In this document: in pieces, positions 44,290 through 54,163 of the stretch
Numbering within the stretch: position 1 is the stretch's first letter
How the letters are laid out: each line of letters begins with the position of its first letter
Origin: Rhipicephalus microplus
Lineage: Eukaryota; Arthropoda; Arachnida; Ixodida; Ixodidae
Direction: 5' to 3'
Assembly (NCBI RefSeq): GCF_043290135.1
Contig: NC_134701.1
Location: 66,657,502-66,721,501, forward strand
DNA: 64,000 bases
The notes under the pieces: generated by a model
Told to the model about the DNA's origin: nothing
Database searches by the model: none
What the model saw: the letters and a program-made list of their open reading frames with translations, nothing else
Made by a program: the position numbers and the translations under genes

Positions 44290-45811
44290 TCAGCTAAACA
44301 AGCTACTCGCGGAGACTTTCAAGCATTACCCGGATCTCAGAACACTTTACCTGCGACTAATCTGCCGTAACGGATGCTCATCGAGTTTTTATGGACTACC
44401 AAAAATTCACAAGCCTGGCGTCCCCCTCCGACTGATTGTAGACTTCACTTCCTCCCCATGCCGAGCCCTTTCAAATTTTCTACACCAAATCTTCACCCGA
44501 CTAACTCGGAAGACATCAACTCGTGTCCGTGATGCCAGCTACTTCGTGCAGCTAGCGTCAAATGTCAGCATCGGCGATGACGAGAGCAAGTTTTCATTTG
44601 ACGTCATTTCATTGTTCACCAACGTGCCAGTTCCCTTAGCTGTCTCTGCTGCCCGTGCTGCACTTGAGGAGGATGCAAGCCTGAGTGAAAGGACTCTGGC
44701 GGTTGACGAGCTCTGTCGTCTACTGGAGTTCTGCCTCTCCAGTACGTCCTTCTCCTACAAAGGAACTATTTTCAGGCACAACAGTGGAACCGCGATGGGA
44801 GCTTCTATCTCCGTCACGATGGCAAACCTGACCTTGGAGTACATTGGAGAGAAAGCACTCAGCTCTTTCTCGCCGTAACCCAAGCTTTTTCTGCGTTATA
44901 TGGACGATTGCTTTTGCGTCATTAAGACGGCTGGAGTTGAAAACTTCAGACAACACCTAAATTCTGTTCCCCAGCCATACGATTCATGACCGTGTGTGAA
45001 AGCAACCACTGCCTGCCCTTTCTCGACGTCCAGGTGGCAAGAAAGCGCAACGGCCTGGAGTTCTCCGTTCATAGGAAGCCAACGCACACTGGTTGCTACC
45101 TTCAATTCGATTCTTCCCACCCCGCCTGCCACAAGGCTTTGGTTGTCACCACGCTACTCGAGAGAGCTACGAACTTATGCTCTAATGACACCAATCGAAA
45201 GAAAGAGGAGGCCCACGTAATTGGTGACCTCAGAAAAAACGGATACCCAAAAAACTTCATTCAAGCCAATACCTGCCGCCCAGAGCAACAGAGGATATGA
45301 AAACACCAGTCAACCTGAATTGGCAGCCCCCCCGAAACGCGTACCGATTCCATACATTTAGGGAACCAGCGAGATGTTAGCGCGGATCTTCAGGAAGGAA
45401 GGGGTTCGTATCACGCACGTGCCTTCGTGTACGCTGGGCCGCCTCCTTCCCCGCCTGGAAGACCGGCCAACAATGGACAGGCGCCCTGGTGTCATTTACA
45501 AAATTCCGTGTGCCGAGTGCCCCTCGTCGTATATCGGTGAGACGAAAAACCTACCGGAACGACTGAAGCAACAGGCCAACGATATACGGAAGTTTTGCAA
45601 AGAGTGCAACGCAGTCGTCGAACATGCTGAGTCGTTGGATCACAAAATAAATTTTGAAGCGACGGCCATCCTTGAAAGCGAGCCGAACTGGAGGAGAAGA
45701 TTGTTACTCGAGTTGTGGCTCTCTCGGAACCCTTCCCTCAGTGTGTTCACACGGTCTGCGCTCCACGTCAAAATGAGAGAGAGAGAGAGGGGGTCATTAG
45801 CCACCCCGTGA
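44290..45811 (+). pseudogene. Penelope-like RT and GIY-YIG endonuclease
   Basis: RT motifs: [20 protein letters not shown] near 44387, [14 protein letters not shown] near 44590, [15 protein letters not shown], and the active site [10 protein letters not shown] near 44895. A TAA at 44876-44878 lies just before it. The frame shifts near 44985, where CLPFLDVQVARKRNG and VHRKPTHTGCYLQF follow. A stop at 45300 precedes the endonuclease frame 45374-45811 with GVIYKIPCAECPSSYIGETK, the GIY-YIG signature, and VVEHAESLDHKINF. The enzyme nicks the target and primes reverse transcription there. Two or three point lesions disable it. Confidence 0.87.
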
Positions 45812-45850
45812 GTGCTTTGAAGACGACGCTGCTACATAGCCTCCGCAGTC

Positions 45851-45891
45851 ACTCCTGAGGAAGGAATCAAGTCGGTTCTGAAACGTCGGGT
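45851..45891 (+). ncRNA. Small hammerhead ribozyme motif of the Penelope element
   Basis: The conserved core is present in order: CTGAGGA (45855-45861, consensus CUGANGA), GAAA (45880-45883) and GTC (45885-45887). Stem II pairs AGGA 45862-45865 with TTCT 45876-45879 (one G-U). Stem I pairs ACTC 45851-45854 with GGGT 45888-45891 (one U-G). Stem III has no loop: ACGT is self-complementary, so it can only form between two molecules. Penelope-associated hammerheads that act as dimers are known. Activity is inferred. Confidence 0.65.
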
Positions 45892-45900
45892 TTCTTCAAA

Positions 45901-47040
45901 ATTTTTGGTTGGAGTCTAAATCATCTCCCTTTATGAATGCACAATAGAATAGTATTGTCACCTGTCATTCACAGACACTCTATGGTTCATTTCTGTTGTC
46001 AAAGCGCATTCGTTGTTCAGTGAAAAAGCAAAAAAAAATCTGCGTGTGTTGAGGTGAATGCAACATGTCAATTCATAAATCCTGCAGAATTTCAATGCGC
46101 ATGTCTTTTTTTTTGTCGTCAATGTAGTGCTATGTTCATGGATATTGCAGGTTCATCGTCTAACTTACCCAGGCACCTCCATTTCGGTTAAACGACAGTG
46201 GAACGTGCATGTCTTGACAGGTGACGTGAGTTAGGCACGTCAAACACATCGAAGCACATCATTCACTAAAATCATTTCTACGCGCTCCCATAGTAAAAGT
46301 TTGTGCAACAGCACGCTAAAGCTGTGGCCCAGCAGTTCATATCATTAGTATGAATACAACAATAAAGAAAATGTGTTATATTCACCCAATGAGTCATTTG
46401 TAGGCCGATATGCCACCTGTAGTCTTTGCCACGAATGTATGCACTATGCACAATGTGGCCCTTCATTGACAGAAGGCAAATGCTACTCTGAAGTCTCCAT
46501 GTGGGCCTGCAACTTATTGAACACGAGGTTGCACACGCACCTCTTATTGCAGAGTTTCGGCCCTTTTGTGGTTGGCAGGGTGAACCGGCTGTGAACCAGT
46601 TGCCGCGATGACGGCAGTCAACTGCTTCTTGTGCGGCATTTACATTGTTGCTGACCTATTCTTCCATCCGTTGGTCACAGAAAAGAAGCCGCTGGTCATG
46701 TAAATACTTCCAGGTGGCTCCATGTCACAAGACAACACTCAGACTGGGCAATTAGCAAATGCACCGCCGGCACCATCTCTGCTAAGCAGTGGCGGTGGTG
46801 GCAGAAGCTCACCACGATTCGTTTCCGGAAGTGTCCACGAAAGGGCACCACACAGACATGCAAAAGGCTGATTATGTTTCCCAGAAACCATCATCGCGTA
46901 AGCGCTTATCAGTAAGGTACCACTACGAAAATCTTAGCAATCTTAAGACGTCACTTTGACACCGTTCATCAATAAATCTCATCTGTATGTTATGCAAAAA
47001 CGCTGATGACTCGGACACATTCATTTCTCTTCTTCCTAAT
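45901..47040. other. No gene recognised
   Basis: Nothing supportable; may include the untranslated 3' part of the second Penelope-like element next to 47041. Confidence 0.5.
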
Positions 47041-48056
47041 TTAGTACACTTCGCAAATTTTCTTTGCTCTATTATCGCAGCAGCGGTTCAATATCTTTAC
47101 ATCTTTCAGTTTCGGTTCACACTTGTACTCTGAGCAGTGGGTGGGTAGGTGCCCAGTTGTATTGTTTTTTATTGAGAATTGATGTTCACGCATGTGCATG
47201 TTCACACATCTTCGGGTATGTCCTACATAACTCTTTTCACATAACAAAGGACTTTAATAGACCATGCCAACGTTGCACTGCGTATATAAATTCGCATGCC
47301 TTTTCCTGGTACTTGTATATGCTGTTTTAGCGGTCTCCTATACGCGCACACAGCCCTGCAAGCTTCTCACGAGCTGAAAACACGACTTTACTTCATGTAG
47401 CTTTCCTACCTTCTTGAGGTGGCGTGTTTGTGCACATAGGGTGCAACTACACATCTCTTTTCAACCTTCCTTTGAGGAGGAACGTTCGAGCTTTCAGCCT
47501 TGATTTTCTTCAGCATTGCCTTCGCTGCTGCAGTTATCACATATTGCAGGAAGCCAGCATCTTTTAATCTAACCATCTGCGCGGCAAGGCTTTGCTGCAC
47601 TGCATGTATGCAAGATTTCTTCAATTCCAACATGACGCACTGTGATGCTATGGCCCGCTTCACTGTTTTTGAATGGCTTGAACCATAAGGTATCAACCTC
47701 TTTTGGGGCCTCGGGCTATATTTGCAACAAACATAGTCATCAAGGAAGGTTAGAGGCATGTCTAAAAATTGAATTTGGTCACCTTATGTTAATTAGCTCA
47801 TGAGTGAATGATAACCTCTTTGCCGTGGCGCTGAGAAAGTTGAAGTACATTTTCAATGGAATCGTCATAAATGAAGGTGTCTCGCTTATTAAAAGGGCGA
47901 AGAAATCATCTATGCAATGATATACACACAAAGCATAGTCACGGTTGAACCCTTCGTTTACTGCTCTATCAAAACCCGATAAAACAATATTGCATAACAA
48001 GGGGGCAGCGCAAGACCCAATGCAGATGCCCTGCTTCTGTACCTAGCAAGTGTCTT
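47041..48056 (-). pseudogene. Penelope-like element 2, RT C-terminal half and endonuclease
   Basis: Reading on the minus strand: VQKQGICIGSCAAPLLCNIV (RT block) and ALCVYHCIDDFFALL, where the usual Y-x-DD site is altered to CIDD. HSKTVKRAIASQC follows as the Penelope RT tail. A GIY-YIG remnant follows with KSYVGHTRRCVNMHMREH and HCSEYKCEPKLKDVKIL, ending at a stop at 47041. Frame breaks occur between the blocks. Confidence 0.75.
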
Positions 48057-48066
48057 CCTACTGTAT

Positions 48067-49811
48067 GGTGGAGGTGGTGTACAAACATTATTTATTGTCC
48101 GGCAAATTAGTGGCCCGGGCTAAGGTCTCCCACGTCGGGACGTCAAGGCCTTGCCTCTCTGCCGCTTCACGGGCCTGCTGGACGTCCCAGAGTTGGTCGG
48201 CGAGCTTGGAGCTCTGCAGGGCGACTTCCCACCTCGCCAAAAGAACATCGGAAATAATATGCTTCGCTTTAGCCTCGCATTCCCAGAGCATGTGTATTAG
48301 AGTAGCTGTGTCTGTCTGGCAGACCTTACAGATGTTGGTGCTATAGATCTCGGGGTATATTCGGTGACATATCAGAAGATTAGGGTAAGTGCTCGTTTGC
48401 AACTGTCGCCAGGTAACTGCTTGGGCTCTGCATAAATTGGGATGAGGCATCGATGAGCATTGAATTGAGCATCGGCGGGTCAAGTAGAACTCCTTGGTCT
48501 ATTCATTGTATCTTGTAAGTCGATCCCGGTCCAGATACTTTTCAAAAAGCCTATCGCCTTCTTCCAGGTTTGTTGCGTCGCATGCAGCGAAGTGCGCTAC
48601 CTCGTTAAGGTTGGGAAAGGGCGAGTAGACTTCGCCCATATTGGCTGGGAACCAAATCAAGGTAGTCTGGGAAATCTGGCCGGCATGCACCAGTACGTGA
48701 AGGGCTTCAGTCGAAATCCGACCCTTAGCCGAATTCCGCACTGCTGAGCATCAGTCACTGAGCACAGTTTGAGTTTCAGGGTCAGTTATAGCCAGAGCAA
48801 TGGCCATTTCTTCAGCTATATCCGGGTGTCGGGTCTTGATACTAGCTGCGTGCGTTGTCGTTTTGTCGGTGTAAATCACTAGGATAACAAGCCGCCGTCT
48901 GTCCAGATAGCACGCAGCGTTAGTGGGACGCGTGTTTTTATCGTTGCACTATGTTTTCAGTAGAATGTAGCTCTGGCTTTTCTACGACCTGGGCTGTAAA
49001 TCGTGTTCATGTTTCTTGGAATCGGAACAACGTGTATTTTCTTTCTAATTCGCTTACGTATGTCCACCTTGTCACCATGCTGTCGGTGATATGTGATGCC
49101 CAGCTCTTGTAATATATGTCTTCCCGTGTTGGTGAGAGTAAGCCTTTCAAGGTGCGAGATTCGCTCTGCTTCCGCTATTTCATCCAAAGTGTTATGAATG
49201 CCCTGTTGGAGTAACCTCTCAGTGCTGGTAGATTCTTATTTGCAAGATGTTTCAGCGCGCGAACAAAGGAAAAAGGACAGGGTAGACAGAAAGAGCACTT
49301 ATATTCTTGCCACTCTGTCAAATAAAGTTAGTTGGAAGTCAGCACTCTTGCTGTCTACCCTGTCCTTTTTCCTTTGTTCGCGCGCTGAAACATCTTGCAA
49401 ATATGACTACGCACCAACTAGCCCAAGTTTCCACTCTTGTGGTAGATTCTGGTAGGCCAAGAGCGACTTTGTATGCCTTGCGGATGATAATAAACTTGTT
49501 CTTTTCACCTATATACCAGTTGTGCATTGACACTACGCATACGATGTGGCAGATGACAAAGCAGTGTACCAACCTAATGAGGCTGCTCTCCTTCAGTCCA
49601 CCTCTTCTATTTGTGACTCGCTTGATAAGTCTGACCGTGTTGGTGACCTTGTTACAGAGCTTGTTTACAGTCTCACCATTCACCCCGCTGGATTCGATAA
49701 TCATGCCAAGGACTCGGATGCATTTGACAATAGGCATGATGCCCCCACCTTTGGTGTGCGATTGGACCTCTTCATTTGCTCTTGTTTTGATGAAACTCTT
49801 GGGAGGCCTTC
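48067..49811 (-). mobile_element. 5'-truncated I-clade LINE in the Penelope element
   Basis: Flanked by CCTACTGTAT on both sides. Minus-strand fragments: RT thumb at 49339-49737 (VLGMIIESSGVNGETV, CVVSMHNW), a connection at 48957-49187 (VVPIPRNMNTIYSPGRRKAR), RNase H at 48499-48741 (TLIWFPANMGEV), and a C-terminal knuckle at 48088-48483 (NICKVCQTDTATLIHMLWEC). It is the same family as the plus-strand LINE at 6900-13062. The 3' end is AATAAATAATGTTTGT. A foldback element lies inside it. Confidence 0.82.
49237..49439. repeat. Foldback element copy 4 with 11 bp target duplication
   Basis: A 52-base arm (about 49238-49289) is perfectly repeated in inverse at about 49351-49402, around a loop of some 60 bases; GATGTTTCAGCGCGCG is part of it. 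The tail GCACCAACTAGCCCAA follows at 49411. TGGTAGATTCT stands at 49226-49236 and 49440-49450, and the element interrupts LINE coding sequence, so its limits are sure. Confidence 0.9.
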
Positions 49812-49821
49812 CCTACTGTAT

Positions 49822-50090
49822 AAAAGTCTAGTAAACATAAAACTGCAACAATGCTAAAAAGCTGTCTACCGTCACCTGGCTGTGTTCTGGAATGCTAACT
49901 TGATATCAGATTCGATGCAGTTACAAACAGACTGGTACAATGATGAATGAGGAATAAAATAAAAGAAATTTTCCATGTCGATGGAGAAGCTGTCACCAAT
50001 GGTGTTACTCGACTGCTACACCCTAATAATAATTTCTGATCTGCTCCAGTGTGTGTCTGCTTTATTCGTGTGTAACACAATTATCCTCTT
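49822..50090 (-). pseudogene. Penelope-like element 2, RT N-terminal part
   Basis: On the minus strand, FSIDMENFFYFIPHSSLYQS at about 49980 is the Penelope RT block equal to [12 protein letters not shown] in element 1. It continues ...LLQFYVY to the LINE junction. A stop and frame changes are present. Confidence 0.65.
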
Positions 50091-50283
50091 CATGTCAATG
50101 GTTGTCGTCTTTGCTTTTTAAGCAGCGCTCATTCCTCTTCGCTGTTTTTTTTTTCTTTTTTTCATGACTAAGTAGGCTATTCTGTAGGTGATCATCCTAA
50201 GTATCCTAAGTTCTTGTAGAGACTTCATAGGGTGCCTGCCAATCACGAAGTTTCTCTTTTTTGCCAGGCTAGTGGTGAGAAAC

Positions 50284-50556
50284 TCAGTTTTTGTCCTCAG
50301 TAATCATCTTTAAATCGCTGCCATCATTACTGACAAGCACTGTATTGCCTTGAAATTGTAGCTTGCCAAGATGTTGTGTGTTAATCTTTATTCCCATATT
50401 CTTCGATTCTAGGTGGTTCAACATTTCCAAACATGCAGTGAACATTGGAAACATCGTATCTCCTAGTCTCGCACCTTTCTTTATCATACTGCTCTTCTTG
50501 AGAAGATAAGTAGCTGTATAGTCTGTTTTGATGTTAGCTAATGTTTTTATATTCAA
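50284..50556 (-). pseudogene. RTE-like LINE reverse transcriptase fragment
   Basis: The 90-residue frame reads IKKGARLGDTMFPMFTACLE, then KNMGIKINTQHLGKLQFQGN and SNDGSDLKMITEDKN. This follows the RTE pattern GVRQGD...GI.I....L.HLRFADDI...S, with the catalytic FADD region changed to FQGN. It is a small, dead fragment next to the Penelope element. Confidence 0.6.
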
Positions 50557-50559
50557 AAC

Positions 50560-52110
50560 AGCCCTTGATTACATAATGCAGGCAAAACTGCTGGTGTTAT
50601 TGAGTCAAATCACTTCTTTAAGTGTTGTCACGTCATCTACTTCGAAACTGTTTCGTTAGAGTTCACTGTTTTCTTTAAGGACTCGTACAGAATACTGCTC
50701 TAATTGCCATGAGGATACTATAGGCAATTTTTAAAGCAATTTGTGGTCTTTCTATACTTTCTATTTTTTGGGTCCTAATTATTCTTTTTACTGGATCTGT
50801 TTAGCAGTGATTGCATGCTTGAATCTGCGCATCCCATTTGGCAAATCAGTTTAGGAAAGCCTGCAAGGTGGAGTAAACTTCGTGAAAGAAAAAATTGTAA
50901 TGCAGTAATTTTTACTGCAAAGCTGTGAATGAAAATATTATATATATTTCTCACAAAATAGCTTCGTATATATAAAAATTCAAACTTGTCCAGAATTTGA
51001 AGCAGCATGGCCATTCTCTCAGTTGAGCTTACCGGGAGTCCACCATATTGCTGTGAGAAGGCAGATTGATTGGCAACTCTGAGCATGAGGATGCAGAATG
51101 TACCAGGTTAAAATGTCTTTTGATACCCTCCGGTTTGAACAGGATATTGCCGTAAAATGTTGCGCATCAGAGCGAGCGCCCACATCAATTTCACAGCCAA
51201 TTTTGAATTTCTGCGCTATGCTGGGAAAATGCCCGCCACATGCACACTCTCTCAGTAATTTCAACTTGCTGTGGGGTAGTGACTCGTTCTGAGTTTTACA
51301 GCCTAGAAGGGGTAGATGCTGTTCTTGAGAAATAGAAGGTTCAAACAAGCAAAGCATTCAGGACAATAAACAGCAGACATAACCTTTAAGGGCAGTCTTG
51401 AATCGTGATGCAATCACAGCGTGGGCCATAAAAGAGGAAGGAGATTCCACTTTGTTCTTCTAATGGGCAAAAAAAAAACGTTAAAAAGTTTGCGTAAAGG
51501 CGAAGGCTGAAGACAGGATCACATTTGAGAATATTTTGTAATAAGTTATTGTTTAAGTTATGTGTTTCGATCTGGGAGCATAGGAAAAAGGCACAGTTAG
51601 GAAGTTTTTCAGTGAAAGAGTTTGTTGGTAGGCGCAAAATAAGAAAGTGCTAGTTGTGCGTCATTAACTTTAATGGGTAAAGTGAGCTCACCTGTTGCAG
51701 ATTGATTCTGCCAGAGCACACAAGGCGGATGATTGTTTGACAAGGAGGAGATTGTTATTCACCTATTCGTTTTGCAAAGCTGCAAATAAATGCCATCAGG
51801 GCAGTTGCTCTGTAAAGTTAAAAAGGAATTCCTGGACAATCTACACAATATACGCTCCTAGTAGCTAAAGCTGTCTGTCTGCGTAAAACTTTCATGACCA
51901 GGCCTATCCTCATTGATAGTGTGTCGTCGATATTTACAACTTCAATATTTGTCCCCCTCCGAGCGCTTGTGGCCATCTTATGCTGCCCAACGTGTAAAAG
52001 GAGGAGTATTTCACTATTTTCGCTTTTGTGTTTCTGATTTCACCTCATGGGAATCTTAAAGCGTGTTTCATTACGTGCAGGGGAGCGTGCGTAGTTTCAA
52101 TAATAGGGTC
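50560..52110. other. No gene recognised
   Basis: AT-rich; short open frames only. Nothing supportable. Confidence 0.55.
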
Positions 52111-52119
52111 GGCATTGGG

Positions 52120-52660
52120 TATGACTGCTTCAGGAAAACGGCGAATTTTGGAGGATTGTCATGCATATGGGCTGGACTCTTCAAATGATGACAACAGCAC
52201 AGGCTCGGAAGACGACATCAACGCTTCTGATTTCAGCACAGACGACGATGCTTCGCCTAACCACCCCGGAACATCCTCGGTCGTCCGCTGATGAGAGTAG
52301 CTTCGCGCTCGAGCCACGTTATGCCCGGCGTGTGTCGGCGTAAGCTGATCCGATGTGTTCTGAATGTTAGGCGCTCTTATGTCCATGGTGTCCAGATCCT
52401 TCGGGCGGGACCACTTTCCAGTGACAGCAGAGAGAGTACAGTTTTGTACGCAAAGGCAGCCGGGAGTCAATCTGGAACTGTGCTCCGATGTGCCACGTGG
52501 TGCTTCGCGAGAGCTGCCTACTTTTCTCTTTGTTTTTTACTACTCAACTTATTGGAGAGAACACAAAACAAATGCATTTTGTGAAACATGCACACCAAAC
52601 CTGTGTTTTAGCACATTGCGAAACTGCTTAGCACGATGGCATGAAAGATGCCACATGTAA
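52120..52660 (+). pseudogene. Possible piggyBac-type transposase remnant
   Basis: An acidic N-terminal piece (MTASGKRRILEDCHAYGLD, then Asp/Ser-rich to 52291) is followed in other frames by a Cys-rich end (GRDHFPVTAERVQF and FCETCTPNLCFSTLRNC...RWHERCH). Acidic N-terminus and a C-terminal Cys/His finger are the piggyBac pattern, with the catalytic middle deleted. Similarity is weak; no TTAA ends were fixed. Confidence 0.35.
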
Positions 52661-52921
52661 TGCTATTTGTTGTACACAAAAACTTTTGCATTTACATGCT
52701 TATATTTACAGGATATTTGTGTGTGTTTTTTGTGCTTAAACTGTGTATTTATGTTTTTTTCTTTATGCTTATTCTGTTCAGTGCAGTGCTGATAGTTTTA
52801 TGAAATTCCTCCTTTCATGTTACAATTTTTGTTTGATAATTTTTTGCGTGCTATTGTTAATGAATTTGTGGTTTGAAACTGACTTTGAAAGATAACTCCT
52901 TGCTGTACATTTTGATACTAT

Positions 52922-53092
52922 TGTAGAGAGGAAGAAGATTATGTGCCGCAGTGGGTCACGCCTTTAGCGAGAGGAGCCAAGCGCGAGCATTTGCCCCGAG
53001 TGCTGTGATTCCTGGGTCCGTTGCTGCCGTCCGCTTTCCGCATCAATAGACCTGCTGTGCAAGTACTACTTGCGCCAATAAACCCCGTTTCA
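52922..53092 (+). repeat. Left LTR of the inverted pair
   Basis: 171 bp, TGTAGAGAGG...CCCGTTTCA, followed by GAGTGGTGG and then the gag leader. It includes a CCAATAAACC block near its end, a possible polyadenylation signal. Confidence 0.82.
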
Positions 53093-53159
53093 GAGTGGTG
53101 GTGGTGCGTTGTAACTCAACCTGGAACTCCGCAACAGGAAACTACCTGCCATCCCAGAA

Positions 53160-53985
53160 ATGGCTGAAGAAAACACCCAGCAAGGTACGACCCAGCCTCC
53201 GATGGTCATCGTGCCCACTGCGCTATGCGTGCGCGATCCACCTTTTTTCGACGGTACCGATGAGCAAGACGTAGAAGATTGGCTGTCGGCATTTGAAAAG
53301 GTAGACGCAAGCAACAAGTGGGACGACACATTGAAGCTGCAATATGTACCCTTCTACCTGAAAGAGGTAGCGAGTCTCTGGTTTAACAACCACCACTCGG
53401 AATTCGCAACTTGGGGTGCTTTTAAGCTACGCATTACCGATGTATTCGGTCGCCCCGAGGTACGCAAGCTCCGTGCCGAGCAGCGTCTACGGGGACGCGC
53501 ACAGCTTCAGGGGGAAGGCTTCACAAGCTACATCGAGGATGTGCTCGACTTGTGCAAGCGCCTTGACCCTTCAATCGAAGCAGACAAGATCAAACACATT
53601 TTGAAGGGGATAGACGACGCCTTCCAGATGCTGCTGGCCAAGGGCCCCCGTATCGTGTCCGAACTCACCACTCTTTGCCAGAGCTTCGAGGAATTGCGCA
53701 AACAACGGGTCATGACATGGCGGCCAGCGGCTACCGACGAAACTCTCGCGGCATTGACCCTAGGTGGAGACCACAACACAGTCATGTCGGAAATCAAATG
53801 ATATGTGCGCGAGGAGGTGTCTGTGTCTGTCGTATCAACCGGCAACGGAAGCCTCTTCTGAGCGTCTCCCGCCCGCCATCAGACAGGTAATACAGGCGCA
53901 GGTCTCTGAGGCACTGCCGCCCGTCTCTCAGACAACACCTGTCACCGCGCCATTGACTTACGCTGCTGTTGCTGCTACTCCACCA
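53160..53985 (+). pseudogene. gag: Ty3/gypsy gag, truncated
   Basis: The ATG at 53160 opens a 213-residue frame with the gag core (DVEDWLSAFEKVDASNKW, LYLKEVA-like FYLKEVASLWFNNHHSE, FTSYIEDVLDLCKRLDP). It is related to the gag of element A. The frame ends at a TGA at 53799, after which YVREEVSVS continues. A shift leads to RLPPAIRQVIQAQVSEALPP, still gag, up to the inverted LTR at about 53980. No pol follows. The product could at most be a capsid-like fragment. Confidence 0.8.
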
Positions 53986-53988
53986 CTC

Positions 53989-54159
53989 TGAAACGGTGTT
54001 TATTGGCGCAAATAGTACTTGCACAGCAGGTCTATTGATGCGGAAAGCAGGCGGCAGCAACGAACCCAGGAATAACAGCACTCGGGGCAAACGCTCGCGC
54101 TTGGCTCCTCTCGCTAAAGGCGTGACTCACTGCGGCACATAATCTTCTTCCTCTCTACA
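53989..54159 (-). repeat. Right LTR of the inverted pair
   Basis: 171 bp, minus-strand copy of 52922-53092. Similarity extends nine bases past the LTR end into the gag side (CCACCACTC, the complement of GAGTGGTGG). Confidence 0.82.
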
Positions 54160-54163
54160 CTAT

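Larger units (their letters stand above)
44262..45900 (+). mobile_element. Penelope-like retroelement 1, 5'-truncated
   Basis: Reverse transcriptase is followed by a GIY-YIG endonuclease and then a hammerhead-like motif, the layout of Penelope-like elements. The start is probably a truncation near 44262. Few disabling changes are present, so it is fairly young. It lies in the zinc-finger gene's intron in the sense direction. Confidence 0.85.
47041..50090 (-). mobile_element. Penelope-like retroelement 2, interrupted
   Basis: Minus-strand coding pieces on both sides of a LINE join: an RT start at 49822-50090 and RT plus GIY-YIG at 47041-48056. The LINE between them carries a 10 bp duplication CCTACTGTAT at 48057-48066 and 49812-49821. 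The element predates the LINE and is well decayed. It belongs to a different Penelope subfamily from element 1. Confidence 0.78.
52922..54159 (+). mobile_element. Inverted-LTR gag insertion
   Basis: Two 171 bp LTR-like copies face each other, TGTAGAGAGG... at 52922 and ...CCTCTCTACA ending at 54159. They differ at about nine positions. CTAT lies at both outer edges (52918-52921 and 54160-54163) as a 4 bp target duplication. Between them is a primer-binding-like region and a truncated Ty3/gypsy gag. Both outer ends are therefore U3-type LTR starts, unlike any normal LTR element. Confidence 0.85.

Noticed and set aside
52922..54159. Reading the inverted pair as terminal inverted repeats of a DNA transposon
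   Set aside because: The interior is a Ty3/gypsy gag with leader, the repeats are LTR-like with a polyadenylation-type block, and no transposase is present.
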